A stretch of 5,834 nucleotides of DNA from Candidatus Eiseniibacteriota bacterium (GTDB lineage: Bacteria > Eisenbacteria > RBG-16-71-46). Below, one piece after another: positions 1-5,834 of this stretch (position 1 is its first letter; the number at the start of each line of letters is the position of its first letter). Under the pieces are notes generated by a model. That model was not told the origin of the DNA. It made no database searches and saw only the letters and a program-made list of their open reading frames with translations. The DNA lies in NCBI GenBank assembly GCA_023249815.1, contig JAHFBX010000212.1:1-5834 (forward strand), given 5' to 3'. Position numbers and translations under genes: made by a program.

Positions 1-1
1 C

Positions 2-952
2 CACTTGGGCGATGTCAGCAACGGAATCGTCCTGGCGACCGGAAACAACAAGGTCTTCGGCGAGGACATCTCGCTGCTCGGCACCAACTACGGTCTCACG
101 AATGCCGCGATGGCGTCGGTGAACTACCTGGACGTGGGGCCGACGACGACGGCGTACGTGGACGGGCGGCCGCTGACGGACGACCGCATCGACTTCGAGG
201 ACCTGGTGATGTTCGCCATCAACTACGGGCTGGGCGCTGCGGGCCCGGCGCTGGCGCCGGTGGCGAGCGGCACGGGCACCGTGGCCTCCGACGCGGTGCT
301 GCTCGAAGCCCCGGCGCGAGGCACGCCGGGTCAGACGCTGACCGCGCGGCTGTCGCTGCGCGCGACCGGGGCGCTGCTGGCGCTCTCGACGCGGCTGTCG
401 TGGGACCCGGCGGTGGTCGAGCCGGTGGACCAGGCGACCGGCGAGTGGTGGGCGAGCCGTGGCGGCCAGACGTTCTCGGCGAAGCCGGGTACGGTGGACG
501 CGGCGGCGCTGGCGGGTCGTGGCGTGGCGGGCGAGGGTGAGTTGGCGGTGGTTCGCTTCCGCGTGATCGCGGCGGGCGATCCCAGGCTCCAGATCGCGTC
601 GCTCGACGGCCGCGACGCGCAGAACGGCAAGGTGGCGGTCGGGCACGAACTGCGCACGCCGGCGGTCGCACCGGCCAGGACGCAGCTGGCGGTGGCGCGG
701 CCGAACCCGTTCCGGCAGACGGTGACGTTCCCGTTCAGCCTGTCGCGGGTGGGCCGGGTGGAGCTGGCGCTCTACTCGGTGGATGGACGGCGGATGCGCA
801 CGCTGGTGAGCGAGGTGCGCGAGCCGGGCGAGTACGACGTGGTGTGGGACGGTCGGGACGACGACGGGCGGGCGGTGGTGGCGGGTGTGTACTACGCACG
901 CCTCGACACCCCGCGCGGTCGCTTCACCCGCACCGTGATCCACGTGAAGTGA
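2..952 (+). CDS. Secreted dockerin-like / cohesin-like / FlgD-Ig modular protein, C-terminal part
   Basis: The reading frame is already open at the left edge (a His codon at 2-4 precedes the Leu codon at 5), so the N-terminus and any signal peptide lie outside the window. Counting from the codon at 5, residues 3-30 and 42-75 are two dockerin-like repeats. Each has a D/G-rich loop followed by a helix ending in NYG (FGEDISLLGTNYG; DFEDLVMFAINYG). Residues about 95-213 form a beta-rich segment resembling a cohesin-type sandwich, with LSWDP typical of that fold. Residues 226-315 are a FlgD-Ig / type IX-sorting-like module: PNPF at 233-236, LYSVDGR at 256-262, WDGRDDDGR at 281-289, AGVYY at 293-297, ending in a short strand and a terminal Lys. 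The fold assignments are family knowledge read by eye. Inferred role: an extracellular or cell-surface protein whose dockerin repeats bind calcium and perhaps a cohesin partner. The substrate or catalytic module, if any, is upstream and unseen. The next gene carries two of the same modules. Confidence 0.85.
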   Translation, partial: HLGDVSNGIVLATGNNKVFGEDISLLGTNYGLTNAAMASVNYLDVGPTTTAYVDGRPLTDDRIDFEDLVMFAINYGLGAAGPALAPVASGTGTVASDAVLLEAPARGTPGQTLTARLSLRATGALLALSTRLSWDPAVVEPVDQATGEWWASRGGQTFSAKPGTVDAAALAGRGVAGEGELAVVRFRVIAAGDPRLQIASLDGRDAQNGKVAVGHELRTPAVAPARTQLAVARPNPFRQTVTFPFSLSRVGRVELALYSVDGRRMRTLVSEVREPGEYDVVWDGRDDDGRAVVAGVYYARLDTPRGRFTRTVIHVK

Positions 953-992
953 TTCCAGCCCCGCGGGCGGCGGCCCGGCGTGCCGTGGTGCG

Positions 993-1013
993 CGCCGGGT
1001 CGGCCGACCGGCG
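993..1013. repeat. GC-rich inverted repeat between the two secreted-protein genes
   Basis: CGCCGG (993-998) and TCGG pair with CCGA and CCGGCG (1008-1013), with one extra G at 999 and a GGCC turn in the middle. It lies 41 bases after the stop of the upstream gene and 42 bases before the GTG start of the next. There is no T-run after it, so it is not a classical intrinsic terminator. It could attenuate read-through, bind a dimeric regulator, or be chance in GC-rich DNA. I see no convincing -35/-10 promoter in the 953-1055 gap. Confidence 0.3.
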
Positions 1014-1044
1014 GGCGGTCGCAGGTTCGGCAGTCTCGTAAGTC

Positions 1045-1050
1045 GGGAGG
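1045..1050 (+). promoter_or_regulatory. Shine-Dalgarno site GGGAGG fixing a GTG start
   Basis: GGGAGG sits five bases before the GTG at 1056. It supports that GTG as the start, because no ATG, GTG or TTG codon lies in the same frame nearby upstream and the encoded N-terminus is a proper signal peptide. Confidence 0.7.
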
Positions 1051-1055
1051 TCCGG

Positions 1056-1883
1056 GTGAGAATTCCACCGCGTGGGCTCGCGCGGCTCGCATGCGTCGCC
1101 ACCATGGCGGCGACGCTCGGGGGAGCCGCCGTGGCCGGCGCCCAGGGCGTGCACGTGCAGCTGGCTCCCGGCACGTCGGAGGTCGCGCCCGGTGCCGTCT
1201 TCGACCTCGACCTTGTCCTCTCACAGGCGGGGTCGTCGATCAATGGCTTCGACGCGGTGATCGGATTCGACCCGGCCGCGCTCACGTTCATCCCGCTCGC
1301 GCCCATCTCGCAGCAGCAGGGAACGCTCATGACCGGCGCGTGCGGCAATTTCTTCCACCGCTTCACGCCGACCACCGGCCAGCTCTCGATCGCCGACGTC
1401 ATGCTATGCGCCGGCGCGTCCGTGACCGGACCCGGCCAGATCTATCACCTGCGTTTCCAGGCCTCGAACACGCCGCAGGTCACGCACGTGCAGTTCCTTC
1501 CCGGACTGCAGTTCTACAACGCCGGCTTGTTCGTGAATCCCGCGTTTTCGACGGATGCGACGATCGGGATCGGCGTGTCGCTCGACGCCGGGCCGTTCAC
1601 CGGGCCCTCACGACTCGCCCTTCACGTCGCTCCCAACCCGGCCCGTGGGCGCGCCGCATTCGTCATCGAATTGGAACGGGCGGGACCCATGCGCATGAGC
1701 GTCATGGACGTCCGCGGGCGACTGGTGCGCCGCTTCGAGCAGCGGGTGTCGGCGCCGACAAGGGCGACGCTGGCGTGGGACGGCCGTGACTCGGCCGGCC
1801 GCCAGGTACCGGCCGGTCTGTACTTCGTCACGCTCGAGGCCGGAGGCCGTTCGGTCTCGAGCCGAGTGTCACTGGTTCGTTGA
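1056..1883 (+). CDS. Secreted cohesin-like protein with FlgD-Ig C-terminal module
   Basis: This is a complete gene of 275 residues starting at GTG behind a good ribosome binding site. Residues 1-29 form a Sec signal peptide: arginines at 2, 6 and 10, a small-residue hydrophobic core, and a likely cut after AVAGA, before Gln30. Residues about 32-176 look like a cohesin-type beta-sandwich: VHVQLAPG, then APGAVFDLDLVLS, NGFDAVIGFDP, and a final strand near ATIGIGVSL. Cys96 and Cys118 are the only cysteines of the mature protein and could form a disulfide. Cys13 is inside the signal peptide and does not fit a lipobox. Residues 185-275 are the FlgD-Ig / type IX-sorting-like module: PNPARGR at 193-199, MDVRGR at 217-222, WDGRDSAGR at 241-249, AGLYF at 253-257, ending in Val-Arg. 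No catalytic motif is visible. Inferred role: an exported structural or binding protein of the cell surface, possibly a partner of the dockerin-bearing protein encoded upstream. The cohesin call rests on pattern only and could instead be another Ig-like sandwich. Confidence 0.85.
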   Translation: MRIPPRGLARLACVATMAATLGGAAVAGAQGVHVQLAPGTSEVAPGAVFDLDLVLSQAGSSINGFDAVIGFDPAALTFIPLAPISQQQGTLMTGACGNFFHRFTPTTGQLSIADVMLCAGASVTGPGQIYHLRFQASNTPQVTHVQFLPGLQFYNAGLFVNPAFSTDATIGIGVSLDAGPFTGPSRLALHVAPNPARGRAAFVIELERAGPMRMSVMDVRGRLVRRFEQRVSAPTRATLAWDGRDSAGRQVPAGLYFVTLEAGGRSVSSRVSLVR

Positions 1884-1900
1884 AGCCCCCGAGAAGGGCT
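1884..1900 (+). terminator. Weak stem-loop directly after the stop codon
   Basis: AGCCC (1884-1888) pairs with GGGCT (1896-1900) around a seven-base loop. It starts at the base after the TGA of the secreted protein. The stem is only five pairs and no T-run follows, so a role in termination is only possible. Confidence 0.25.
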
Positions 1901-1919
1901 ATCCCAAGCACTCATGAGA

Positions 1920-1941
1920 GCGCCGGCGCCGCGGCCGGTGC
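1920..1941. terminator. Strong GC stem-loop between convergent genes, candidate terminator
   Basis: GCGCCGGC (1920-1927) pairs with GCCGGTGC (1934-1941) over eight base pairs, one of them G-T, with a six-base loop GCCGCG. It lies 36 bases past the stop of the plus-strand gene. It has no T-run on either strand, so it would be a hairpin-only or Rho-assisted end. It could serve both converging transcripts. Confidence 0.35.
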
Positions 1942-1969
1942 ACCCGGGCAAGAGACGCAAAGGTCCCCA

Positions 1970-2093
1970 AGAGAGATGGCCATGTCGCGAGTCGTAGGGT
2001 CCCACGGAGCGTTCAAGCTCGTTAAGCGCTCGACTGAGCGTCGGATGCGATGGCGGCGCCGGGGGTCGAGTCCCGCCGCCGCTCTCGTCACCA
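1970..2093 (+). other. tRNA-like fragments (decayed tRNA or coincidence); no intact tRNA
   Basis: Several pieces recall a bacterial class II tRNA. GAGAGATGGCC at 1971-1981 matches the usual 5' end of a serine tRNA. GCGCTCGACTGAG at 2026-2038 looks like an anticodon arm. GGGTCGAGTCCC at 2063-2074 resembles a T-arm lacking one T. CTCTC at 2082-2086 could pair with GAGAG at 1971-1975, and CCA stands at 2091-2093. Against this, the span is about 124 bases where a serine tRNA has about 90. The T stem has only three good pairs, and there is no D-loop GG in place. I do not call a tRNA gene. A degenerate remnant or chance are both possible. Confidence 0.2.
2052..2080 (-). terminator. Stem-loop downstream of the efflux operon, candidate terminator
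   Basis: GGCGGC (2052-2057) pairs with GCCGCC (2075-2080). An inner GGG/CCC pair (2063-2065 with 2072-2074) closes a TCGAGT loop, leaving a five-base bulge on one side. It lies 40 bases beyond the stop codon of the transporter gene, where its terminator would be expected. No T-run follows on the minus strand. The same bases include the T-arm-like motif of the tRNA-like stretch, and the hairpin may be all it is. Confidence 0.35.
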
Positions 2094-2120
2094 CTCATCT
2101 CGCGAACGACGCGCCTCCGA

Positions 2121-5100
2121 TCAGGACGGCGCGCCCTCCGTGAGGCCGCCCAGGTCCGGCGTCTCCTCGAGCGCCTGCTCGCGGCGGTGAGCCTTCGCCA
2201 CCACGGTGTAGACCGCGGGGACCACGAACAACGTGAACGCGGTGCCGATGACCATGCCCGTGACCAACGCCAGACCGATGCTGTTGCGGGCGCCCGCGCC
2301 GGGACCGCGTGCGAGGATGAGCGGCAGGTGGCCGAACACCGTGGCGGCCGTGGTCATGAGGATAGGGCGCAGACGCGTGCCAGCCGCCTCGATGACCGCT
2401 CGGGCCTTGTCCAAGCCGCGCTCCTGGAGGTGGTTCGCGAACTCCACGATCAGGATGCCGTTCTTGGCCACGAGCCCGACCAGCGTGATGAGGCCCACCT
2501 GGCTGTAGATGTTGAGCGTGTTCAGCCCCAAGAACATGAACATGAGCGATCCCGAGAGCGCCAGCGGCGCCGATCCGGCGAGGATCACGAACGGATCACG
2601 GAAGCTCTCGAACTGTGCCGCCAGCACGAGGAAGATGAGGATGCCGGAGAGCAGGAACACGCCGAGGAAACGGCCGCCCTCGGCGCGCAGTTGCCGGGAC
2701 TCGCCGGCGAAGTCGATGGCGTAGCCCGGCGGCAGCGTCCGCCGTGCCTCGGTCTCGAGGAAGCCCAGCGCCTCATCGAGCGGCACGCCAGTCGGGATCA
2801 CCCCCTGCAGCCGCACGGCGTTCAATTGCTGGAACCGCTTGAGCTCGCGTGGCTGCGTGGTGGTCTTGAGCGTCGCGAACGTGGACAAGGGCACCAGCTT
2901 GCCCTCGGGGCCGCTGACGTAGATGGACTCCAGCTGCTCGGCCGTGAGCCGTTCGGCCCGCTTGATCTGCGGGATGACCTTGTAGCTCCGGCCCTGGACG
3001 CTGAACCGATTGACGAAATTCCCACCCAGCATGCGTGACAGGTCCTGCCCAACCTTGTTGAGGTCAACGCCCAAGGAGCGCACTTTGTCACGGTCGAACA
3101 CCACCTCAGCCTGCGGCTGGTCGAACTTGAGGTCGGTGTCCACGTACATGAACTTGCCGCTGGCGTAAGCCTTCCCCACGAGCTGACCGGCGATCGCCAG
3201 AAGCTGCTCCGGCTCGGCCGTGGACGCGATGACCAGGTCCACGGGGAAGCCCTCACCTCCCGGCAGCGACGGTGGGACCAGCGCGATACCGCGCACGCCG
3301 GGGATGCGCGAGAAGCCTCCAGCCACCTCCATCTGCAGCGCCGCGGCACTCTTCTTCCGTTCGTTCCAGGGGGAGGTGACCATGCCCGCAAAGCCGCCAC
3401 CGGGCGTCGTGATCTGGAAGATGTTCTTGGCTTCGGGAAATGAGTGGAACACCTCGTACACGCCCGTGGCGAACAGGCGCGTCTGGTCCAGTGTCGCGTT
3501 CGGAGCCGCCTGCACCACGCCGAACACGACGCTCTGGTCCTCGCCGGGCGCCAGCTCCTTCTGCGTGAACATGTAGAACGGGACCATGAGCAGCACGACG
3601 ATCAGCCACAGTACCAGCACCACGGAGCGGTTCTGGAGCGTGCCCGCGAGCATGGACATGTACTTCTGCCGGAAGCGCTCGAACTGGTGATTGACGAACC
3701 CGGCGAAGCCACGTTCGTTGTCACCCGCGCGCAGCAGCCGCGAGCCCATCATGGGCGAAAGCGTCAACGCCACCACGCCGGAGATGATGACCGCGCCGGC
3801 AAGCGTGAACGCGAACTCCCGGAACAGCGCGCCCGTGAGCCCGCCCTGGAGCGCCACCGGCGTGTACACGGCCGCGAGCGTGATGGTCATGGCGATGATC
3901 GGCCCGACCAGCTCGCGCGCGGCGTGGATCGCGGCCTGGAATGGCGGTTCGCCCAGGTGCACGTGGCGCTCGACGTTCTCGACCACGACGATCGCATCGT
4001 CCACCACGAGCCCCACCGAGAGTACGATGGCGAGCAGCGTGAGCAAGTTGATCGTGAAGCCGGCGGCGCTCATCAGGAACACGGCGCCGATGAGCGACAC
4101 CGGGATCGCTACGACCGGGATGATGAGACCGCGGATCGAGCCCAGGAACAGGAAGATGACGAGGACCACGATGAGCAGGGTCTCGGTCAGGGTCTTCAGC
4201 ACCTCGTGGATGGACTGCTCGATGTAGAGCGTGGAGTCGTAAGGGATGCCCACAGTCATGCCGACCGGCAGCTCGCGCTCCAGCTCGGCCACGGCCTTGC
4301 GCACGTCGCGGATGACCTCGAGTGCGTTGGCCGTGGGCAACACCCACACACCCATGAACGTGGCGGTCTGCCCGTTGAACTTGACTTCGGTGTCGTAGTC
4401 CTCGGCGCCAAGCTGCACGTCGGCGATGTCGCCCAGCCGCACGACGTCACTGCCTTGCTGCTTCACGATCATCGCGCGGAATTCCTCGGGCGTCTTGAGA
4501 TCGGTGTTCGCCACGAGGTTTACCGAGGTCATCGTGCCCTTCGTACGCCCGAGCGCCGAGAGCGAGTTGTTCTGCGCCAGGGTGCCCCACACCTCGGACG
4601 CCGACAGGCCATGCGCCGCCATCTGGTCGGGCTTCAGCCACACGCGCATCGCGAACGTCCGCCCGCCCAGGATGTCGGCCCGCTGCACGCCGCTCACCGC
4701 GGACAGCCGCGGCTGCACGACGCGCACCAGGTAGTCGCTGATCTGGTTCTGGTCAAGGTCATTGGAAGCGAACCCCAAGTACATGGCCGCAAACTGGGCG
4801 TCCGCCGTCTGCACCTGGATAACTGGCGCCTGGGCCTCGGGCGGCAGATCGTTGCGCACTTCCGCGACCTTCGCCTGGATCTGCGTGAGCGCGTCGTTCG
4901 TGCTGTAGTTGAGCTTCAGGTGGACGGTGATCGTGCTCACGCTCTGGGCGCTGGAGGACTCGATGTAGTCCACGCCATCGGCGCTCGCGAGCACGCGCTC
5001 CACCGGCGACGTGATGAAGCCACGCACGAGGTCGGCGCTCGCGCCCACGTACACCGTCGTCACGGTGACCACGGCGACGTCGGTGCGCGGGAACTGCCGC

Positions 5101-5201
5101 ACGCTCAGCGAGCGGATCGACTGCAGGCCCGCGATCAAGATGACGAGGTTGACGACGATGGCCAGGACCGGCCGCCGGATGAACAGGTCTGTGAACTTCA
5201 T
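2121..5201 (-). CDS. RND efflux transporter, HAE-1 family inner-membrane subunit
   Basis: This complete 1026-residue protein is an AcrB/MexB/MexK-type proton-driven drug exporter, close to the usual 1020-1050 residues. It works as a trimer in the inner membrane and takes substrates from the periplasm or membrane. It has the duplicated RND layout: TM1 near 10-28, a first porter/docking domain near 30-335, TM2-6 near 337-485, TM7 near 526-546, a second periplasmic domain near 550-840, and TM8-12 near 845-1002. The start MKFTDLFIRRPVLA is the family's standard N-terminus. The proton-relay residues are present: Asp401-Asp402 in VVDDAIVVVENVER (TM4), Lys913 in VGLVAKNGILIVEFA (TM10) and Arg943 in RLRPILMT (TM11), matching AcrB D407, D408, K940 and R971 by alignment by eye. 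Glycines GGGFAG at 601-606 stand where AcrB has its switch loop, but the loop looks shortened. The ATG overlaps the stop of the adaptor gene. The substrate cannot be told from sequence; drugs, detergents or endogenous lipids are all possible. The overlap of names in this family is large, so no symbol is given. Confidence 0.96.
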   Translation of the reverse strand: MKFTDLFIRRPVLAIVVNLVILIAGLQSIRSLSVRQFPRTDVAVVTVTTVYVGASADLVRGFITSPVERVLASADGVDYIESSSAQSVSTITVHLKLNYSTNDALTQIQAKVAEVRNDLPPEAQAPVIQVQTADAQFAAMYLGFASNDLDQNQISDYLVRVVQPRLSAVSGVQRADILGGRTFAMRVWLKPDQMAAHGLSASEVWGTLAQNNSLSALGRTKGTMTSVNLVANTDLKTPEEFRAMIVKQQGSDVVRLGDIADVQLGAEDYDTEVKFNGQTATFMGVWVLPTANALEVIRDVRKAVAELERELPVGMTVGIPYDSTLYIEQSIHEVLKTLTETLLIVVLVIFLFLGSIRGLIIPVVAIPVSLIGAVFLMSAAGFTINLLTLLAIVLSVGLVVDDAIVVVENVERHVHLGEPPFQAAIHAARELVGPIIAMTITLAAVYTPVALQGGLTGALFREFAFTLAGAVIISGVVALTLSPMMGSRLLRAGDNERGFAGFVNHQFERFRQKYMSMLAGTLQNRSVVLVLWLIVVLLMVPFYMFTQKELAPGEDQSVVFGVVQAAPNATLDQTRLFATGVYEVFHSFPEAKNIFQITTPGGGFAGMVTSPWNERKKSAAALQMEVAGGFSRIPGVRGIALVPPSLPGGEGFPVDLVIASTAEPEQLLAIAGQLVGKAYASGKFMYVDTDLKFDQPQAEVVFDRDKVRSLGVDLNKVGQDLSRMLGGNFVNRFSVQGRSYKVIPQIKRAERLTAEQLESIYVSGPEGKLVPLSTFATLKTTTQPRELKRFQQLNAVRLQGVIPTGVPLDEALGFLETEARRTLPPGYAIDFAGESRQLRAEGGRFLGVFLLSGILIFLVLAAQFESFRDPFVILAGSAPLALSGSLMFMFLGLNTLNIYSQVGLITLVGLVAKNGILIVEFANHLQERGLDKARAVIEAAGTRLRPILMTTAATVFGHLPLILARGPGAGARNSIGLALVTGMVIGTAFTLFVVPAVYTVVAKAHRREQALEETPDLGGLTEGAPS

Positions 5202-5213
5202 CAGCTGTCTTCC
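5199..5213 (-). promoter_or_regulatory. TGATG stop-start overlap with Shine-Dalgarno GGAAGA
   Basis: On the minus strand the adaptor's TGA (5203-5201) shares its A with the transporter's ATG (5201-5199). GGAAGA (5213-5208) lies six bases before that ATG, inside the end of the adaptor gene. This arrangement is typical of translational coupling and keeps the two subunits in step. It also fixes the transporter start. Confidence 0.8.
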
Positions 5214-5834
5214 GGCTTTGGCGCCGGGCTGTCGGACGGCATCACCTTGTTGTCCACGACCACGGCCGCGCCGGGCCGGAGCTTGAACACGCCGGAGCTG
5301 GCCACCTCCTGCCCGGCCCTGACACCGTCGAGGATCGCCACTTGGTCACCCTCCGAGCGGCCCAGTTTCACGAACTGCTGCCGGACGCCGCGATAGGTCT
5401 TGCCGTCGGGGCCCTTCATGTCCTCGACGATGAACACGGAATTACCGTAGGGCGCGTAGTTGATGGCCGACGTGGGCAGCGCGACCGTGGGCTCGCCCCT
5501 TCCCACCATGCAGCGAATCGACGCGTACATGCCGGGCCGCAGCTGTCCGCTCGGGTTCGGGAACGTGGCCTGGACCTGCACGTTGCGCGTGGCGTCGCTC
5601 ACCACCGGGTCGATCGCGGTGATGCGTCCCCGGTAGACACCGTCGTGGCTGCCCTCGACCGTGGCGCGAACGTACGCGCCAACGCGCAGCGAACTGAGAC
5701 TCTGCTGCGGTACGGAGAAGTCCACGTACACCGCGTCCATGGCCTGGAGCGGCACCACCGGGTCGCCGCTGTGGACGTACTGCCCGGGGTTCACCTGCCG
5801 GATCCCTGTCGTGCCGGCGAACGGTGCACGGATG
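5201..5834 (-). CDS. RND efflux membrane fusion protein (periplasmic adaptor), C-terminal part
   Basis: The frame runs off the right edge, so the signal peptide or lipobox, the first half of the lipoyl-like domain and the helical hairpin are missing. About 210 residues of a protein usually 350-400 long are visible. The first visible residues, IRAPFAGTTGIRQVNPGQYV, are the classic second half of the biotinyl-lipoyl-like (barrel-sandwich) domain. The GTG codon at 5794 reads as an internal Val of this motif and is not the start. Residues about 31-110 of the fragment are the beta-barrel, with the family signature DATRNVQVQATFPNPSGQL-RPGMYA at 80-104. Residues about 113-195 are the membrane-proximal domain (VALPTSAI, then VKLG, GLRAGQEV-like GVRAGQEV, LRPGAAV). 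The tail from 196 is short, charged and Pro-rich. The protein would bridge the transporter encoded immediately downstream to a TolC-like outer-membrane channel. Its stop overlaps the transporter start, so the two form one operon. Its promoter lies outside the window. Confidence 0.94.
   Translation of the reverse strand, partial: IRAPFAGTTGIRQVNPGQYVHSGDPVVPLQAMDAVYVDFSVPQQSLSSLRVGAYVRATVEGSHDGVYRGRITAIDPVVSDATRNVQVQATFPNPSGQLRPGMYASIRCMVGRGEPTVALPTSAINYAPYGNSVFIVEDMKGPDGKTYRGVRQQFVKLGRSEGDQVAILDGVRAGQEVASSGVFKLRPGAAVVVDNKVMPSDSPAPKPEDS

Noticed and set aside
1086..1097. Possible lipobox around Cys13 of the second secreted protein
   Set aside because: The residues before the cysteine (Arg-Leu-Ala) do not fit the lipobox, and the cysteine comes too early, ahead of the hydrophobic core.
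1911..1944. Run of short perfect palindromes (CTCATGAG, GCGCCGGCGC, CCGCGG, GGTGCACC)
   Set aside because: Short GC palindromes are frequent by chance in such DNA. The spacing is irregular and the region lies between gene ends, not at a promoter. The only stable structure, 1920-1941, is listed as a hairpin.
1946..1967. GGGCAA and GACGCAAAGG resembling the core of the cyclic-di-GMP-I (GEMM) riboswitch
   Set aside because: The helix with its GAAA tetraloop that must separate the two boxes is absent (only a few bases lie between them), the downstream receptor stem is not found, and no gene start follows on this strand.
1622..2098. Minus-strand open frame covering the end of the secreted protein and the gap
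   Set aside because: Overlaps the real gene on the other strand, is Arg/Ser/Pro-rich, and lacks a convincing ribosome binding site or domain.
1880..2143. Plus-strand open frame of 87 codons in the convergent gap
   Set aside because: Starts inside the stop region of the preceding gene, is Arg/Ala-rich, runs over the pump's 3' end, and includes the read-through of a tRNA-like T-arm. No family is recognised.
2187..3038. Open frame of 283 codons on the plus strand opposite the 3' part of the transporter
   Set aside because: Low-complexity His/Arg/Glu-rich antisense shadow of the pump gene.
3444..5396. Long open frame of 650 codons on the plus strand opposite the transporter and adaptor
   Set aside because: Its product is rich in His, Arg, Asp and Glu with no domain pattern, as expected for the antisense frame of a GC-rich gene. 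The minus-strand frame encodes an unmistakable RND pump.

Overview
This GC-rich window of ordinary bacterial coding DNA holds four protein genes in two convergent pairs. All four stop codons are TGA. The organism is most likely a Gram-negative, two-membrane bacterium. An RND efflux pump with its periplasmic adaptor needs two membranes. The two secreted proteins end in FlgD-Ig / type IX-like C-terminal modules, which are common in the FCB group and in GC-rich candidate phyla such as Eisenbacteria or Latescibacteria. The phylum is an inference from architecture only; the window has no marker gene.

Left half, plus strand. Positions 2-952 are the 3' part of a large extracellular protein: two dockerin-like calcium-loop repeats, a cohesin-like beta-sandwich and a FlgD-Ig-type C-terminal module. 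After a 103-base gap, positions 1056-1883 hold a complete secreted protein of 275 residues: signal peptide, one cohesin-like domain and the same type of C-terminal module. The two look like members of one family of exported surface or matrix proteins that share an export or anchoring tail.

Middle. Positions 1884-2120 lie between converging genes and hold no convincing gene. They contain GC-rich stem-loops that may end transcription from both sides, and a stretch that resembles pieces of a tRNA (serine-like 5' end, T-arm-like 3' end) but does not fold as one.

Right half, minus strand. A membrane fusion protein (periplasmic adaptor, 5' end beyond the window) overlaps by one base (TGATG) a full-length RND transporter of the HAE-1 type, 1026 residues, with the proton-relay residues intact. 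Together they would form the inner-membrane and periplasmic parts of a tripartite efflux pump. No outer-membrane channel gene follows the transporter, so the channel must lie upstream of the adaptor or elsewhere.

I see no mobile element, CRISPR array or clearly new system. The most interesting part is the pair of secreted cohesin/dockerin-like proteins.
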